Shown here piece by piece: positions 7,476 to 15,380 of a stretch of 54,250 bases of DNA (the first letter of the stretch is position 1; every line of letters begins with the position of its first letter). Origin of the DNA: Leptolyngbya sp. 'hensonii' (GTDB lineage: Bacteria; Cyanobacteriota; Cyanobacteriia; GCF-001939115); assembly GCF_001939115.1 (NCBI RefSeq), contig NZ_MQTZ01000006.1:1-54250 (forward strand), written 5' to 3'. Below the pieces are notes generated by a model that made no database searches, was not told the origin of the DNA, and was given only the letters and a program-made list of their open reading frames with translations. The position numbers were made by a program, and so were the translations under genes.

Positions 7476-8183
7476 TTACGACGCAGCTGCCACTTCAGCA
7501 TTCAGATCAGCACAATAAGTTTTGTAGACTCCATCTAAAAATTGCCACAGGGCATCCACCGCTTGCTGCGCAACTTGCAGTACTTCCGCCTCTTTCTCAG
7601 GCGTATCTGCGTACTGCTCAATCAGTTTCAATTCGGCTTCAGTGTGCCACACATCCGCCGCCTGATGGACCGTGAAGAACTGGTAGTCTTCTGGATTGTT
7701 CATGCCATAGAACTGCCTCAGGCCATCAATTTTAACGGCTGCAATTTCAGGAATTTGAGACTCGTACATCACCAATGCAGCTAATCCAGCGTAGAAGGGA
7801 GAATTGATGCAAATGCTGCGGAAGGTTTCGATCAGATTTGTTGTGGTTGCTAAAGGAGCCGTCTCAGTTAGTTCAGCTTCCGCTGCACCGAGCGCGATCG
7901 CAAACCGTTTCCAGAGCGCCGGATGGTTATTCTCGCCCCGTTCTTCTTCGATCAGGTTTTCCAAAATTTCCTGGCGGACTAAGATCGCTCCATCCATGGC
8001 AGGCGTATTGAAATGTACTCCGCTGACATAAGTTGGAAACGCTAGCACATTCTGAAAATACTGAATTGCATAGGGTTTTAGATGCCCACGAGTAAGCTTC
8101 CCTTCTGTCCAGGCGATATAGAAGGGATGTTTCAGCAAATGCTTTTGGTCAGCGATCGCCTTGAGTTGTTCACGAATTGCCAT
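7476..8183 (-). CDS. CADD/TenA-like haem-oxygenase-fold dimetal protein (pABA-type)
   Basis: A 235-residue protein from the ATG at 8183, chosen because GGAGG lies 4 bases upstream. The sequence matches the CADD family (Chlamydia death-domain-associated protein, a self-sacrificing p-aminobenzoate synthase). Glu80 and His87 (EERGENNH), Tyr140-Glu141, Lys151, and His173-x3-Asp177-x2-His180 (HQAADVWH) keep the spacing of the CADD metal ligands and the essential Tyr/Lys as I recall them. Tyr22 (HPFYIAW) may be the donor tyrosine. If active it would supply pABA for folate from its own side chains. It is the first gene before DUF1636 and cobW, so a role in metal/cofactor metabolism is the alternative. 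A plain TenA thiaminase is less likely. Confidence 0.7.
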   Translation of the reverse strand: MAIREQLKAIADQKHLLKHPFYIAWTEGKLTRGHLKPYAIQYFQNVLAFPTYVSGVHFNTPAMDGAILVRQEILENLIEEERGENNHPALWKRFAIALGAAEAELTETAPLATTTNLIETFRSICINSPFYAGLAALVMYESQIPEIAAVKIDGLRQFYGMNNPEDYQFFTVHQAADVWHTEAELKLIEQYADTPEKEAEVLQVAQQAVDALWQFLDGVYKTYCADLNAEVAAAS

Positions 8184-8770
8184 ACAGCCTCCATGGGTGG
8201 GTAAAGTACAGGAAAAAGTCTGAAACTCTTTTGAACGTTGAGGTCGGAATTTTTTGTCCTCAACAGTGCAGCCGGTTTGTAGCATTAAAGGCACCCCCCT
8301 AAATGGTTTGGATTATGTGAACAGTGAACGTTAAAGGAGTATCCAATCGCCATTGCTTACCTTTGTAAAAGAGAAGTTGATAAACGTGCAAATCGCCATA
8401 GCGGAACGATGCTTCAAACGATCTGGCACAGTTTTGACAAAATGGTCTCGCCCAACTGGAACACTGACCCAGTGTGTCTCTGCACCAATATCAATCCCAG
8501 CAGCATGAGGATGAATTTGGCTGATTTTAGGTTCCACTGGTTGCCGTGACATTTCTCCTCCTCTTGTTTGCAAAGGTGCTCTGACCTGGGACGGTTGCTG
8601 GAAAGTCTTCTAAACAGGATAGGAAATCCTTCACCAGTGCAATCACCACGAGTCCCAGAACCATGCTCCGAGTCAGGCACTTAGCACCATTGATGCTTCG
8701 GTCTTAACTGTCAGAACACAGTTTTAGGATAGGCAATTACCCCAGTTTCTTCCGTCAATCACGCAGCATT
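8184..8770. other. Gene-poor interval with transposon debris
   Basis: Between the CADD-like gene and the methyltransferase no intact gene is visible. The interval holds the IS110 remnant (8418-8552). Next to it is a short minus-strand open stretch (about 8303-8420) reading FRYGDLHVYQLLFYKGKQW without a start; its origin is not recognised. The rest (8553-8770) shows no recognisable element. The promoter of the downstream cobW-containing operon should lie in 8184-8330. Confidence 0.5.
8418..8552 (-). pseudogene. IS110-family transposase remnant with internal deletion
   Basis: The frame begins MSRQPVEPKISQIHPHAAGI and continues DIGAETHWVSVPVGRD, the N-terminus of cyanobacterial IS110 DEDD transposases (the D of GIDIG is the first catalytic acid). 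It then jumps straight to HFVKTVPDR. That corresponds to the HxVKTVPGRKTD segment normally found some 70 residues later, and the match stops there. So both an internal deletion and loss of the C-terminal two thirds are visible. It cannot encode an active enzyme. Confidence 0.7.
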
Positions 8771-9817
8771 TTAGGCTGCGTTAGGTGCTCCGTAGGAGAA
8801 TTGCACTAATCTATCCCCTGTTTGGTTGGACCGGAATACTTCACCCATTAGGACATGGGCGCGTACTGCTCGAAACATGCCAAAGCGACATAACCCTGAT
8901 CCAAATGCCAAACGCATCAACAGGAACGTGGGCACTTCCCGCAATGATTTAATTAGCCCAATCACGCCAAACCGAATAATTCCCTCTGGACGCACTACTC
9001 CCTGCCAGATAGAGTCGAGCCACGAGGGTAAAGTTTCCACTGTCCAGTCAGCAGTGGTGACTTCACCCGCAACCAGTCCGGTTGCCTCCAGTAATTCTGC
9101 AAATCCTTCAATGCTGGAAAACGCGGGATGAGACCACTGATCGAGCAGTTGGCGCATCACTGGCTTTTCCCAGAAGTTTAGGGGTGTATGACGATTCCCA
9201 TTCTGGGGCGTTGCACGAACGTCCCGCTGATTCCAGTCAGCAACCACCAAAATGCCACCCGGTTTCAGAGCGCGCAATAGCTCTCTGGCGAACTGGGCTT
9301 TATCGGGCATGTGCGGACCTGCCTCGATCGACCAGACTACATCAAAGCTGGCATCCGGGAAAGACAGTGCCAGCGCATCATCCACCTTGAACTGGGCACT
9401 CACCCCAGGTGGTGTCAATTCTTGGGCGCGTCTAACTTGCTGGGGACTGATGGTAATGCCAGTTACATGGAAGCCATACTCCTGTGCCAGAATGCGACTA
9501 CTGCCACCAATACCACAGCCCACATCCAAAACAGTAGTACCGGAAGGCAGGCAATCTAGTCCGCCCCAACGTACCATTTCATGCACAAAGTCTTCTTTGG
9601 CTTTGAGAAAATCCTTTTTGCAAGGGGGAGCGCCATAGTGCCCCAGGTGGATGTGTTCGCCCCAGTAAAATTCCAGAATGCCGTCGTTCGTCCAATCATC
9701 ATAGGAATTGGCGACAGAATCAGGAGATTGATAGCGACGGGCCGTGAGTAGATAGAGCGCAATTCCAACTATCAGGAGTACCAGTAGAATTCCTAGCGTA
9801 GCAATTGATATATTCAT
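8771..9817 (-). CDS. 2-methyl-6-phytyl-1,4-benzoquinone/solanesyl-benzoquinone methyltransferase
   Basis: A 348-residue class I SAM methyltransferase. An N-terminal membrane anchor (residues 5-24) is followed by LYLLTARRYQSPDSVANSYD, then VLDVGCGIGGSS (96-107, SAM site) and VTGITISPQQVRRAQELTPP. The sequence follows Synechocystis Sll0418, the MPBQ/MSBQ methyltransferase, almost throughout as I remember it, including EKPVMRQLLDQWSHPAF and REVPTFLLMRLAFGSGLCRF. It methylates the aromatic ring in plastoquinone and tocopherol synthesis at the membrane. A small insertion of about eight residues (around ATPQNGNRHT) precedes the PLNFWEKP motif. It lies 15 bases downstream of the desaturase gene and could be cotranscribed. 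Confidence 0.88.
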   Translation of the reverse strand: MNISIATLGILLVLLIVGIALYLLTARRYQSPDSVANSYDDWTNDGILEFYWGEHIHLGHYGAPPCKKDFLKAKEDFVHEMVRWGGLDCLPSGTTVLDVGCGIGGSSRILAQEYGFHVTGITISPQQVRRAQELTPPGVSAQFKVDDALALSFPDASFDVVWSIEAGPHMPDKAQFARELLRALKPGGILVVADWNQRDVRATPQNGNRHTPLNFWEKPVMRQLLDQWSHPAFSSIEGFAELLEATGLVAGEVTTADWTVETLPSWLDSIWQGVVRPEGIIRFGVIGLIKSLREVPTFLLMRLAFGSGLCRFGMFRAVRAHVLMGEVFRSNQTGDRLVQFSYGAPNAA

Positions 9818-9832
9818 CTGGATGAAACCTCA

Positions 9833-11086
9833 CTATTCAAGACTTTTGACTGCTGGACTACCTGTTTCTCCGTTACTTGCACAGTTGGGAACTGGGTTCG
9901 CTATTGTCTCAGCCGTTTGATGAAAGGATGAGATCGACACTAAACGGTCTGAGTCCGCATCCCACAGAAGAAATTGGGCACAGTCAAATAGATCTCCGAT
10001 TCGCAGGGTCTTGACATCCGAGAGCAGGTGACTATTTTCACGATGACAAGCAGCAAGATGATAATTGGGAATTCTTTCGGAAAGATGGTGAATCGTGTGA
10101 TAACCGATATCGGCGCTAAACCATCTGAGAATGGTGGGTAATTCTAAATAACTGCTGCCCTGAACTGCTCCTAAAATATAGTCCCAACCTGCTGTTTTGT
10201 GAGCATAAGCCCCCTCAAAAATATGCTGGACAAAAAAGACCCAGATGAAGATCGTTGCAGAACAACTGAGGGTGATCGAGTAAATACTCCAAAACAGTCC
10301 AACTCCCCACAGATGGCTCAGAAAAATCCAGCCGCCAATGACACAAATATTGTTCAACAGGAGATCCCAAAATTCAGCAACCGACTGCCAGTGTTTTGAC
10401 TGATGGGTAGATAGGGTTTGCGCGAAGTTCTTCAACTCCGAACCCTGCCTCAGGGCAGTAAATACATGATGGATGAAATCATAGATTCCCATAATCAACA
10501 TGAATCTGGGCTTGATGACCAGGTAGAAAAAACCACCTGGAATTCCTATTAATGGATGTCGTAGGACTTCGTACAGCCTTTGATTGAACGGATCGAGCTG
10601 AGAAAACTCCTCGGTGGATAAGAAATCTGCAACACCCCGATATCGCTCCCAGTCACCATTCGTTTTGTGATGGTAGGCATGATCCCTTGACCAGCCATAT
10701 TGGGGAATCGCATTGATTACACCCAGTAGGAACCCAACGATTCGATTCGCCTGCTTTGACCGGAAGAGAGAATAGTGTCCACAATCATGCATCAAAGAAA
10801 AACAGCGCAGTGAAAAGAGAAACATCAGAGCCATGATTGGGGGGAGCAGCCATAGGGAAATTGTGGCTGCTTGTACAGCCACAATCCATAAAAGAACATA
10901 AGGGACAATGGTATTGAGAATTTGATACGTTGCTCGCAGGTTGCTGGTTTTGATGTATGGAGTCAACACAAAGTCAGATTTTTTGATCGTATCCGATGGT
11001 TTTAGTTGACGAGAAAATTCATATTTTACAAAGGGATGAACCGCTGTCGGGATCTGTCCAGAGCGATTCAGGTAGTGTTTGAGCAT
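9833..11086 (-). CDS. Membrane fatty-acid desaturase (acyl-lipid type)
   Basis: A 417-residue membrane di-iron desaturase with all three histidine boxes: HDCGH (100-104), HAYHH (136-140) and HTIHH (330-334). Hydrophobic segments flank them (about 60-95, 115-130, 190-210, 245-290). Spacing fits the omega-6/delta-12 group of plant- and cyanobacterial-type enzymes more than the first-desaturase DesC/D9 type, but the regiospecificity cannot be decided by eye. Ferredoxin would be the electron donor in a cyanobacterium. The C-terminal about 55 residues are polar and specific to this protein. It precedes the quinone methyltransferase gene by 15 bases. Confidence 0.85.
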   Translation of the reverse strand: MLKHYLNRSGQIPTAVHPFVKYEFSRQLKPSDTIKKSDFVLTPYIKTSNLRATYQILNTIVPYVLLWIVAVQAATISLWLLPPIMALMFLFSLRCFSLMHDCGHYSLFRSKQANRIVGFLLGVINAIPQYGWSRDHAYHHKTNGDWERYRGVADFLSTEEFSQLDPFNQRLYEVLRHPLIGIPGGFFYLVIKPRFMLIMGIYDFIHHVFTALRQGSELKNFAQTLSTHQSKHWQSVAEFWDLLLNNICVIGGWIFLSHLWGVGLFWSIYSITLSCSATIFIWVFFVQHIFEGAYAHKTAGWDYILGAVQGSSYLELPTILRWFSADIGYHTIHHLSERIPNYHLAACHRENSHLLSDVKTLRIGDLFDCAQFLLWDADSDRLVSISSFHQTAETIANPVPNCASNGETGSPAVKSLE

Positions 11087-11170
11087 AATAGGTTTCAGTT
11101 CAGGAATACGTCGAGATGAAGGAATAGCTGAGCATCTCGTTCCAAAATGCTGCGCGAACGTCCATCAAAA

Positions 11171-11626
11171 TTACTGCACAATCTCCTTCTGCAATGCACA
11201 AACGGCTGGCTGAAACTCCTCCCAGGTTTTACACACTTGCTCGTAACATTGGGGTGGGGTGATGGGCAGATTTTTCAGGTAAAAGAATGTCACCTGGTTA
11301 AATGATTCCAGTAGGAATACCAATTCAGTCGCCGGATTGTAAGTATCTACAGCTTCCAGAATATGAGCATTCATAAAATGATGGCGCAGAATCACCGTAT
11401 CGGGAGCCGCTAACCAGGCGTTTAAAAAAGCAGCAAGACGAGATCGCTGGATAAAGTAGGTTTTGAAAGATTCCCCCGCAATCCCCACTGTGGGAGAATT
11501 AGTGCTGCAAATGAGGGCACCGCGTTCACCACCGAGATAGCCTGCCCAGGCGTTGTAGCCGAGTACTAGTAAATTTGTAGCAATAAAGTCTTGCTGCCAG
11601 TCCATCGGTTCAGGCACTTCACTCAT
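11171..11626 (-). CDS. Conserved protein of unknown function, metE-linked paralogue B
   Basis: About 151 residues from the ATG at 11626, which overlaps the end of the upstream paralogue by 8 bases and follows a GGAGG. It is clearly homologous to the gene just upstream: FIATNLLVLGYNAWAGYLGG matches FIRENLLPLGHAAWQGFTTQ. VDTYNPATELVFLLE...PPQCYEQVCKTWEEFQ matches VQTYDPAQQILLLIN...PAACYQQMQQRWSEFQ. No known catalytic motif, signal peptide or membrane segment is visible. Gene overlaps place it as the third gene of a metE operon under a cobalamin riboswitch, so expression in cobalamin shortage is expected. Confidence 0.6.
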   Translation of the reverse strand: MSEVPEPMDWQQDFIATNLLVLGYNAWAGYLGGERGALICSTNSPTVGIAGESFKTYFIQRSRLAAFLNAWLAAPDTVILRHHFMNAHILEAVDTYNPATELVFLLESFNQVTFFYLKNLPITPPQCYEQVCKTWEEFQPAVCALQKEIVQ

Positions 11627-12071
11627 GACATCCTCCGTGGGTAGGGGTTTCAAGCTGGAATTCTGACCAACGCTGCTGCATTTGCTGATAGCAGGCTGCT
11701 GGGGAGATGGCAAGATGCTGAAGCAAATTAATGTCTGCCCGTCCATTTTCGTTAATTAACAGCAGAATTTGTTGGGCAGGATCATAGGTTTGAACGGTAT
11801 CGATCAGACGTTCAATTAAGGTTGCCGTTAAATTGAGAGTTTGCAAATAGGTCGAAATATCGGACAGGGGAACAAATCGGGCAGTGTACTCCACGACATC
11901 GCTACACCAATCCACAGACTCGGTGTTGATGATCGCCACATCACAGGCAACCATGCCCCGTCCCTGAGTGGTAAATCCTTGCCACGCGGCGTGTCCCAGG
12001 GGTAACAGATTTTCTCGAATGAATAGGTTTTGCCAGTAACCACAATAGCCTTGCCAGAGATCATTTCGCAT
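11619..12071 (-). CDS. Conserved protein of unknown function, metE-linked paralogue A
   Basis: A 150-residue soluble protein starting MRNDLWQGYCGYWQNLF. The start lies 11 bases inside the end of metE, so translation is probably coupled. It shares its overall pattern with the next gene (see 11171-11626), most clearly the NLLPLGHAAWQGF and TYDPAQQILLLINENG segments and a C-terminal CYQQMQQRWSEFQ. I do not recognise the family. Tight linkage behind metE suggests a role with, or in place of, the methionine synthase reaction, or a stress role under cobalamin or zinc limitation. This is inference from position only. Confidence 0.6.
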   Translation of the reverse strand: MRNDLWQGYCGYWQNLFIRENLLPLGHAAWQGFTTQGRGMVACDVAIINTESVDWCSDVVEYTARFVPLSDISTYLQTLNLTATLIERLIDTVQTYDPAQQILLLINENGRADINLLQHLAISPAACYQQMQQRWSEFQLETPTHGGCHE

Positions 12072-14304
12072 TGGCTTCCTCCCGGATGATTTTTGCGGCT
12101 TCTACCATGTTTTTCAGCGATGGAATCACTTCCTCCCAGCGGCGTGTTTTTAATCCGCAATCAGGGTTGACCCAAATCTGTTCGATCGGTAGATTGGCAA
12201 TCCCAGTTTTTAGCTGTTGAACCATCAACTCAGTACTAGGAATCGCTGGACTATGGACATCGTAAACGCCGTTACCGACTTGATGTTGGTAGCCTGCATC
12301 CGTAATTTCAAATAGGGTCTCATTGTTGCTGCGGCTATTCTCGATCGACAACACATCCGCATCCAGACGCTCAATGTGCTGAATAATGTCGCCAAACTCG
12401 GAGTAGCACATGTGGGTGTGAATTTGAGTTTCGGGCTTGGCAACTCCTGCCGCCAAACGGAACGCATCAACCGCCCAAGACAGATACTCATTCCAGCGTT
12501 CTGGCTTCAGGGGCAATCCCTCCCGCAGAGCGGGTTCATCAATTTGCACCATTTTCGCTCCAGTCGCTTCTAAATCTGCGACTTCATCTCGCAGGGCGAA
12601 GGCAATCTGCATTGCCTGTTCACTGCGAGGAATATCCGTGCGGGTAAACGACCAGTTGATCATTGTCACGGGCCCAGTCAGCATCCCCTTCATAATTTTA
12701 TCGGTGAGGGATTGCGCCACCTTGAACTCTCGAATAGTCATAGGTTGGGTTCGGACAACATCTCCGTAAATAATCGGTGGACGCACACAGCGACTGCCAT
12801 AGCTTTGCACCCAACCGTGTTCGGTAAAGGCAAATCCAGAGAGCTGTTGTCCAAAGAATTCCACCATGTCAGTGCGTTCAAACTCGCCATGCACCAACAC
12901 ATCTAGCCCAGCTTCCTCTTGAATTTGAATGCACTTGGCAATCTCTGCATCGATCGCCGCTTCGTATTCGGCTTGAGTGATTTCACCCCGTTTTAGCTTG
13001 ACTCGTAGTTGCCGTACCTCTGAGGTTTGTGGAAATGAGCCAATGGTTGTTGTCGGAAAGGGCGGCAGCGTTGGCTGGAGTTTTTTGCGTTGCTCATAGG
13101 GCATAGCGCGCTCCAAATGATTGACAGTCAGGTTGCGGAGCCGATCTTGTACTGCTGAATTTACAGGGCTGAACTGCTCAAAGGTTTTCCATTGAGTTTG
13201 CACTACTGCTAATTGATCACCCGGATCATTTCCATCAAGCGTCTGTGCCAAGATCACCACCTCATCCAGTTTCTGTTCCGCAAAACTCAACACATTTCGC
13301 AAGGGTTCTGGCAGTTTTGTTTCTCGCGTCGCATCATAGGGAACAAATTGCAGGGATGATGAAGGATGCAATCGAATATTTGGCGTGATGCTATGAATGG
13401 TTTCTAGCGTTGATAACACTGATCTAGGACGAATTTTCCAGATATTGCGCGCATCCACAATCCCCACACCCAACTGTTTATCGGCTGGAAATCCATGTTG
13501 TTGCAATAAGTCGAGACTGCGTCCACGGGTGAAGTCTAAACTGATGCCAGCGACAGGCAATTCCATCACCCAGGGATACGTGGTTCCCAGATCGTCAAAA
13601 TAGGTGACGAGATGAATGGGTACACCGATTTGAGCAAGCTGGGTGTAAGTGGTTGCGATCGCCTCTTTCAGATCCGCTGCATTGCTTGTGACGAGAATCG
13701 GTTCATGCACCTGCACTTCAGTGATGCCCAGTGCTTTCAGTCGAGAGAGCAAATCACTATAAAGCGGTAATAGTTTTTCGAGATGGGTTGTCAGATCACC
13801 TTCCAAACGGCTTAAACGCAATAGGGTGACGGGGCTGAGGATGATTGGCACGGCTCGCTCACCGAGAAAGTCTTTTGCTCGCTGCACCCTTGTCAAAAAG
13901 TCTGCAAAGTTTGCCTCCGGCTTTGCATCAGCCGCAATTTCGGGCACCAGATAGTGATAGTTGGTATCAAACCATTTAGTCATTTCTAGGGCAGGACTGC
14001 CATCCTTGCCGCGTGCCATTGCAAAATATTGATCGAGTCCCGACAGATGACGAAAGCGATCGGGAATTAGCCCCAAACGAACACTCCAATCCAGTACATG
14101 GTCATAAAGGGTGGTGTCACCGATGCCAATGCGATTGATCCCGGCTTCGAGTTGCGTCTTCCAGTTCGCCAATTCAACCTCTCGAACCGTTTGAAGCAAG
14201 GTTTCTGCATCAGATTTATGGCTCCAAAAGGCTTCTAATGCCTTTTTAACCTCACGATTTCTACCAATGCGGGGATACCCCAGCGTTGCAGTTGGAATAG
14301 TCAT
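12061..14304 (-). CDS. metE: Cobalamin-independent methionine synthase
   Basis: A 747-residue protein, full length for the family (about 750). Both halves are present. The N-terminal barrel begins TATLGYPRIGRNREVKKALE. The catalytic C-terminal barrel begins TTIGSFPQTSEVRQLR. The zinc site is intact: IHTHMCYSEF supplies His and Cys, VLSIENSRS supplies Glu, and VNPDCGLKTR supplies the last Cys. It transfers the methyl group of methyl-tetrahydrofolate polyglutamate to homocysteine. A cobalamin riboswitch lies 0.25 kb upstream on the same strand, so it should be silenced when B12 is available. Two small paralogous genes overlap its 3' end. No strong ribosome binding site is visible before the ATG at 14304. 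Confidence 0.97.
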   Translation of the reverse strand: MTIPTATLGYPRIGRNREVKKALEAFWSHKSDAETLLQTVREVELANWKTQLEAGINRIGIGDTTLYDHVLDWSVRLGLIPDRFRHLSGLDQYFAMARGKDGSPALEMTKWFDTNYHYLVPEIAADAKPEANFADFLTRVQRAKDFLGERAVPIILSPVTLLRLSRLEGDLTTHLEKLLPLYSDLLSRLKALGITEVQVHEPILVTSNAADLKEAIATTYTQLAQIGVPIHLVTYFDDLGTTYPWVMELPVAGISLDFTRGRSLDLLQQHGFPADKQLGVGIVDARNIWKIRPRSVLSTLETIHSITPNIRLHPSSSLQFVPYDATRETKLPEPLRNVLSFAEQKLDEVVILAQTLDGNDPGDQLAVVQTQWKTFEQFSPVNSAVQDRLRNLTVNHLERAMPYEQRKKLQPTLPPFPTTTIGSFPQTSEVRQLRVKLKRGEITQAEYEAAIDAEIAKCIQIQEEAGLDVLVHGEFERTDMVEFFGQQLSGFAFTEHGWVQSYGSRCVRPPIIYGDVVRTQPMTIREFKVAQSLTDKIMKGMLTGPVTMINWSFTRTDIPRSEQAMQIAFALRDEVADLEATGAKMVQIDEPALREGLPLKPERWNEYLSWAVDAFRLAAGVAKPETQIHTHMCYSEFGDIIQHIERLDADVLSIENSRSNNETLFEITDAGYQHQVGNGVYDVHSPAIPSTELMVQQLKTGIANLPIEQIWVNPDCGLKTRRWEEVIPSLKNMVEAAKIIREEANAK

Positions 14305-14559
14305 AGCTGTAGCGTTCTAAATTTTGTGGATAAGCATAGAAGATTAGCTGTTCCCGATTTGGAAACAGCCCATAACCAGACGTAGCGAGGACATTAGCTA
14401 CAACTGCCAAATGCAACATCAGCCACCTTTGATCAGGTAGCCTTGCTAAATGTCAATCGCGCGTTCAATTCAAATCGTCAACTCAGAAGGCTACAACCTT
14501 AAAATTCCAACAAAAAACCAATCGCAAAATCCTGAAGTTTTCATCATCCGTACCTCGCA

Positions 14560-14720
14560 GATGTTTATGTAACGGGTTTACCAATCGGCGGGCATTCTGA
14601 CTCAGAGAGTTGCGCCTCTCCTTACAGCTGCGGGACAGCGGCAGATTTACACTGCACTTTCCCCCTTGCGTCTGATGGCTGCTCCCCATCAAAACCGAAT
14701 AGGTAACTGAACAATAACAC
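14560..14720 (-). promoter_or_regulatory. Cobalamin (AdoCbl-type) riboswitch in the metE leader
   Basis: On the minus strand the conserved core reads GGGGGAAAGTGCAGTGTAAA, then CTGCCGCTGTCCCGCAGCTG. It ends with the B12 box AGTCAGAATGCCCGCC (14587-14602), in the order and spacing of cobalamin riboswitches. The leader from here to the metE start is about 250 bases. It contains a 10-bp hairpin (14346-14370, AGCTGTTCCC/GGAAACAGCC) about 45 bases before the ATG, which may belong to the expression platform. No U-run follows it, so a translational or long-range mechanism is as likely as termination. Exact ends of the aptamer are approximate. Confidence 0.9.
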
Positions 14721-14875
14721 AATAAGGCTATTGTGACACATTCTGAATTTCAGGTTTAGCTAAATCAGCGAAACACTCATAGCAGTGTGCCTCAGTACCG
14801 CATAGGAATAGATCAACCGCAGGATTGGTATCGCTTGTGAAGAACAGCTTCAGTTTTTCACCCACTTCCTATATA

Positions 14876-14895
14876 ATGAGAATGATTATCATTTT
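14876..14895 (+). promoter_or_regulatory. Probable Zur box (Fur-family operator) upstream of sufE-cobW-cobW-folE
   Basis: The palindrome (plus strand ATGAGAATGATTATCAT followed by TTT) lies 27-46 bases before the first gene. Its reverse complement is identical over 20 bases to the operator at 19635. The TGATAATNATTATCA core fits cyanobacterial Zur, and also Fur. The genes it faces (CobW/G3E, folE) favour Zur. Confidence 0.7.
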
Positions 14896-14921
14896 TACAG
14901 ATAGCTTGCTGCTAGAACAGT

Positions 14922-15371
14922 ATGTCGCCCGTCTCCCAACCCTTGCCTGCCTCCCTTGAGCGGATTGTCCAGCGGTTCCAACAGATTTCGGAACCGAAGC
15001 GGCGCTATGAGTACTTGCTTTGCTTTGCCAAGCGCCTGCCGCCATTTCCCGATGAGCAAAAGGTGACAGACCATAAAGTTTCTGGCTGTGTGTCTCAGGT
15101 GTATGTGACTGCCAGTTTGCAGCAGGGCAAGGTGATCTTTCAGGGAGATTCCGACTCTCAACTAACTAAGGGATTAGTGGGGCTGTTGGTTGAAGGATTG
15201 AACGGGTTGGCCCCCGCAGAAATTATCCAGTTAACACCTGATTTCATTCAGAAAACCGGGCTGGATATCAGCCTAACTCCGTCTCGTGCCAATGGTTTTT
15301 ACAACATCTTTCAAACCATGCAACGGAAAGCGCTGGTCTATCATCTGGCTGCGACTTACTTGCGAACTTAA
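14922..15371 (+). CDS. sufE: SufE-family Fe-S assembly sulfur-acceptor protein
   Basis: A 149-residue protein of the SufE fold. The sulfur-accepting cysteine is Cys56 in KVSGCVSQVY, preceded by PEPKRRYEYL-like and LPPFPDEQKV segments typical of the family. SufE takes persulfide sulfur from the cysteine desulfurase SufS and passes it to the scaffold. The C-terminus (GLDISLTPSRANGFYNIF) is conserved. It is the first gene after a Zur-like operator and lies 9 bases before a G3E GTPase gene, so it seems to be part of a metal-starvation operon and not of a suf operon. No sufBCDS genes are nearby. Confidence 0.88.
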   Translation: MSPVSQPLPASLERIVQRFQQISEPKRRYEYLLCFAKRLPPFPDEQKVTDHKVSGCVSQVYVTASLQQGKVIFQGDSDSQLTKGLVGLLVEGLNGLAPAEIIQLTPDFIQKTGLDISLTPSRANGFYNIFQTMQRKALVYHLAATYLRT

Positions 15372-15380
15372 GGAGTCATT

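Noticed and set aside
8300..8420. Start-less frame (FRYGDLHVYQLLFYKGKQW) beside the IS110 remnant
   Set aside because: Too short and without a start. It may be debris of a gene, but nothing supports a function, so it is mentioned only within the interval entry.
8184..11640. Shared ACCCAC-GGAGG word before the starts of the CADD-like gene (8183) and metE-linked paralogue B (11626)
   Set aside because: Both are purine-rich ribosome binding sites with a short similar flank. Two examples are not enough to claim a regulatory element.
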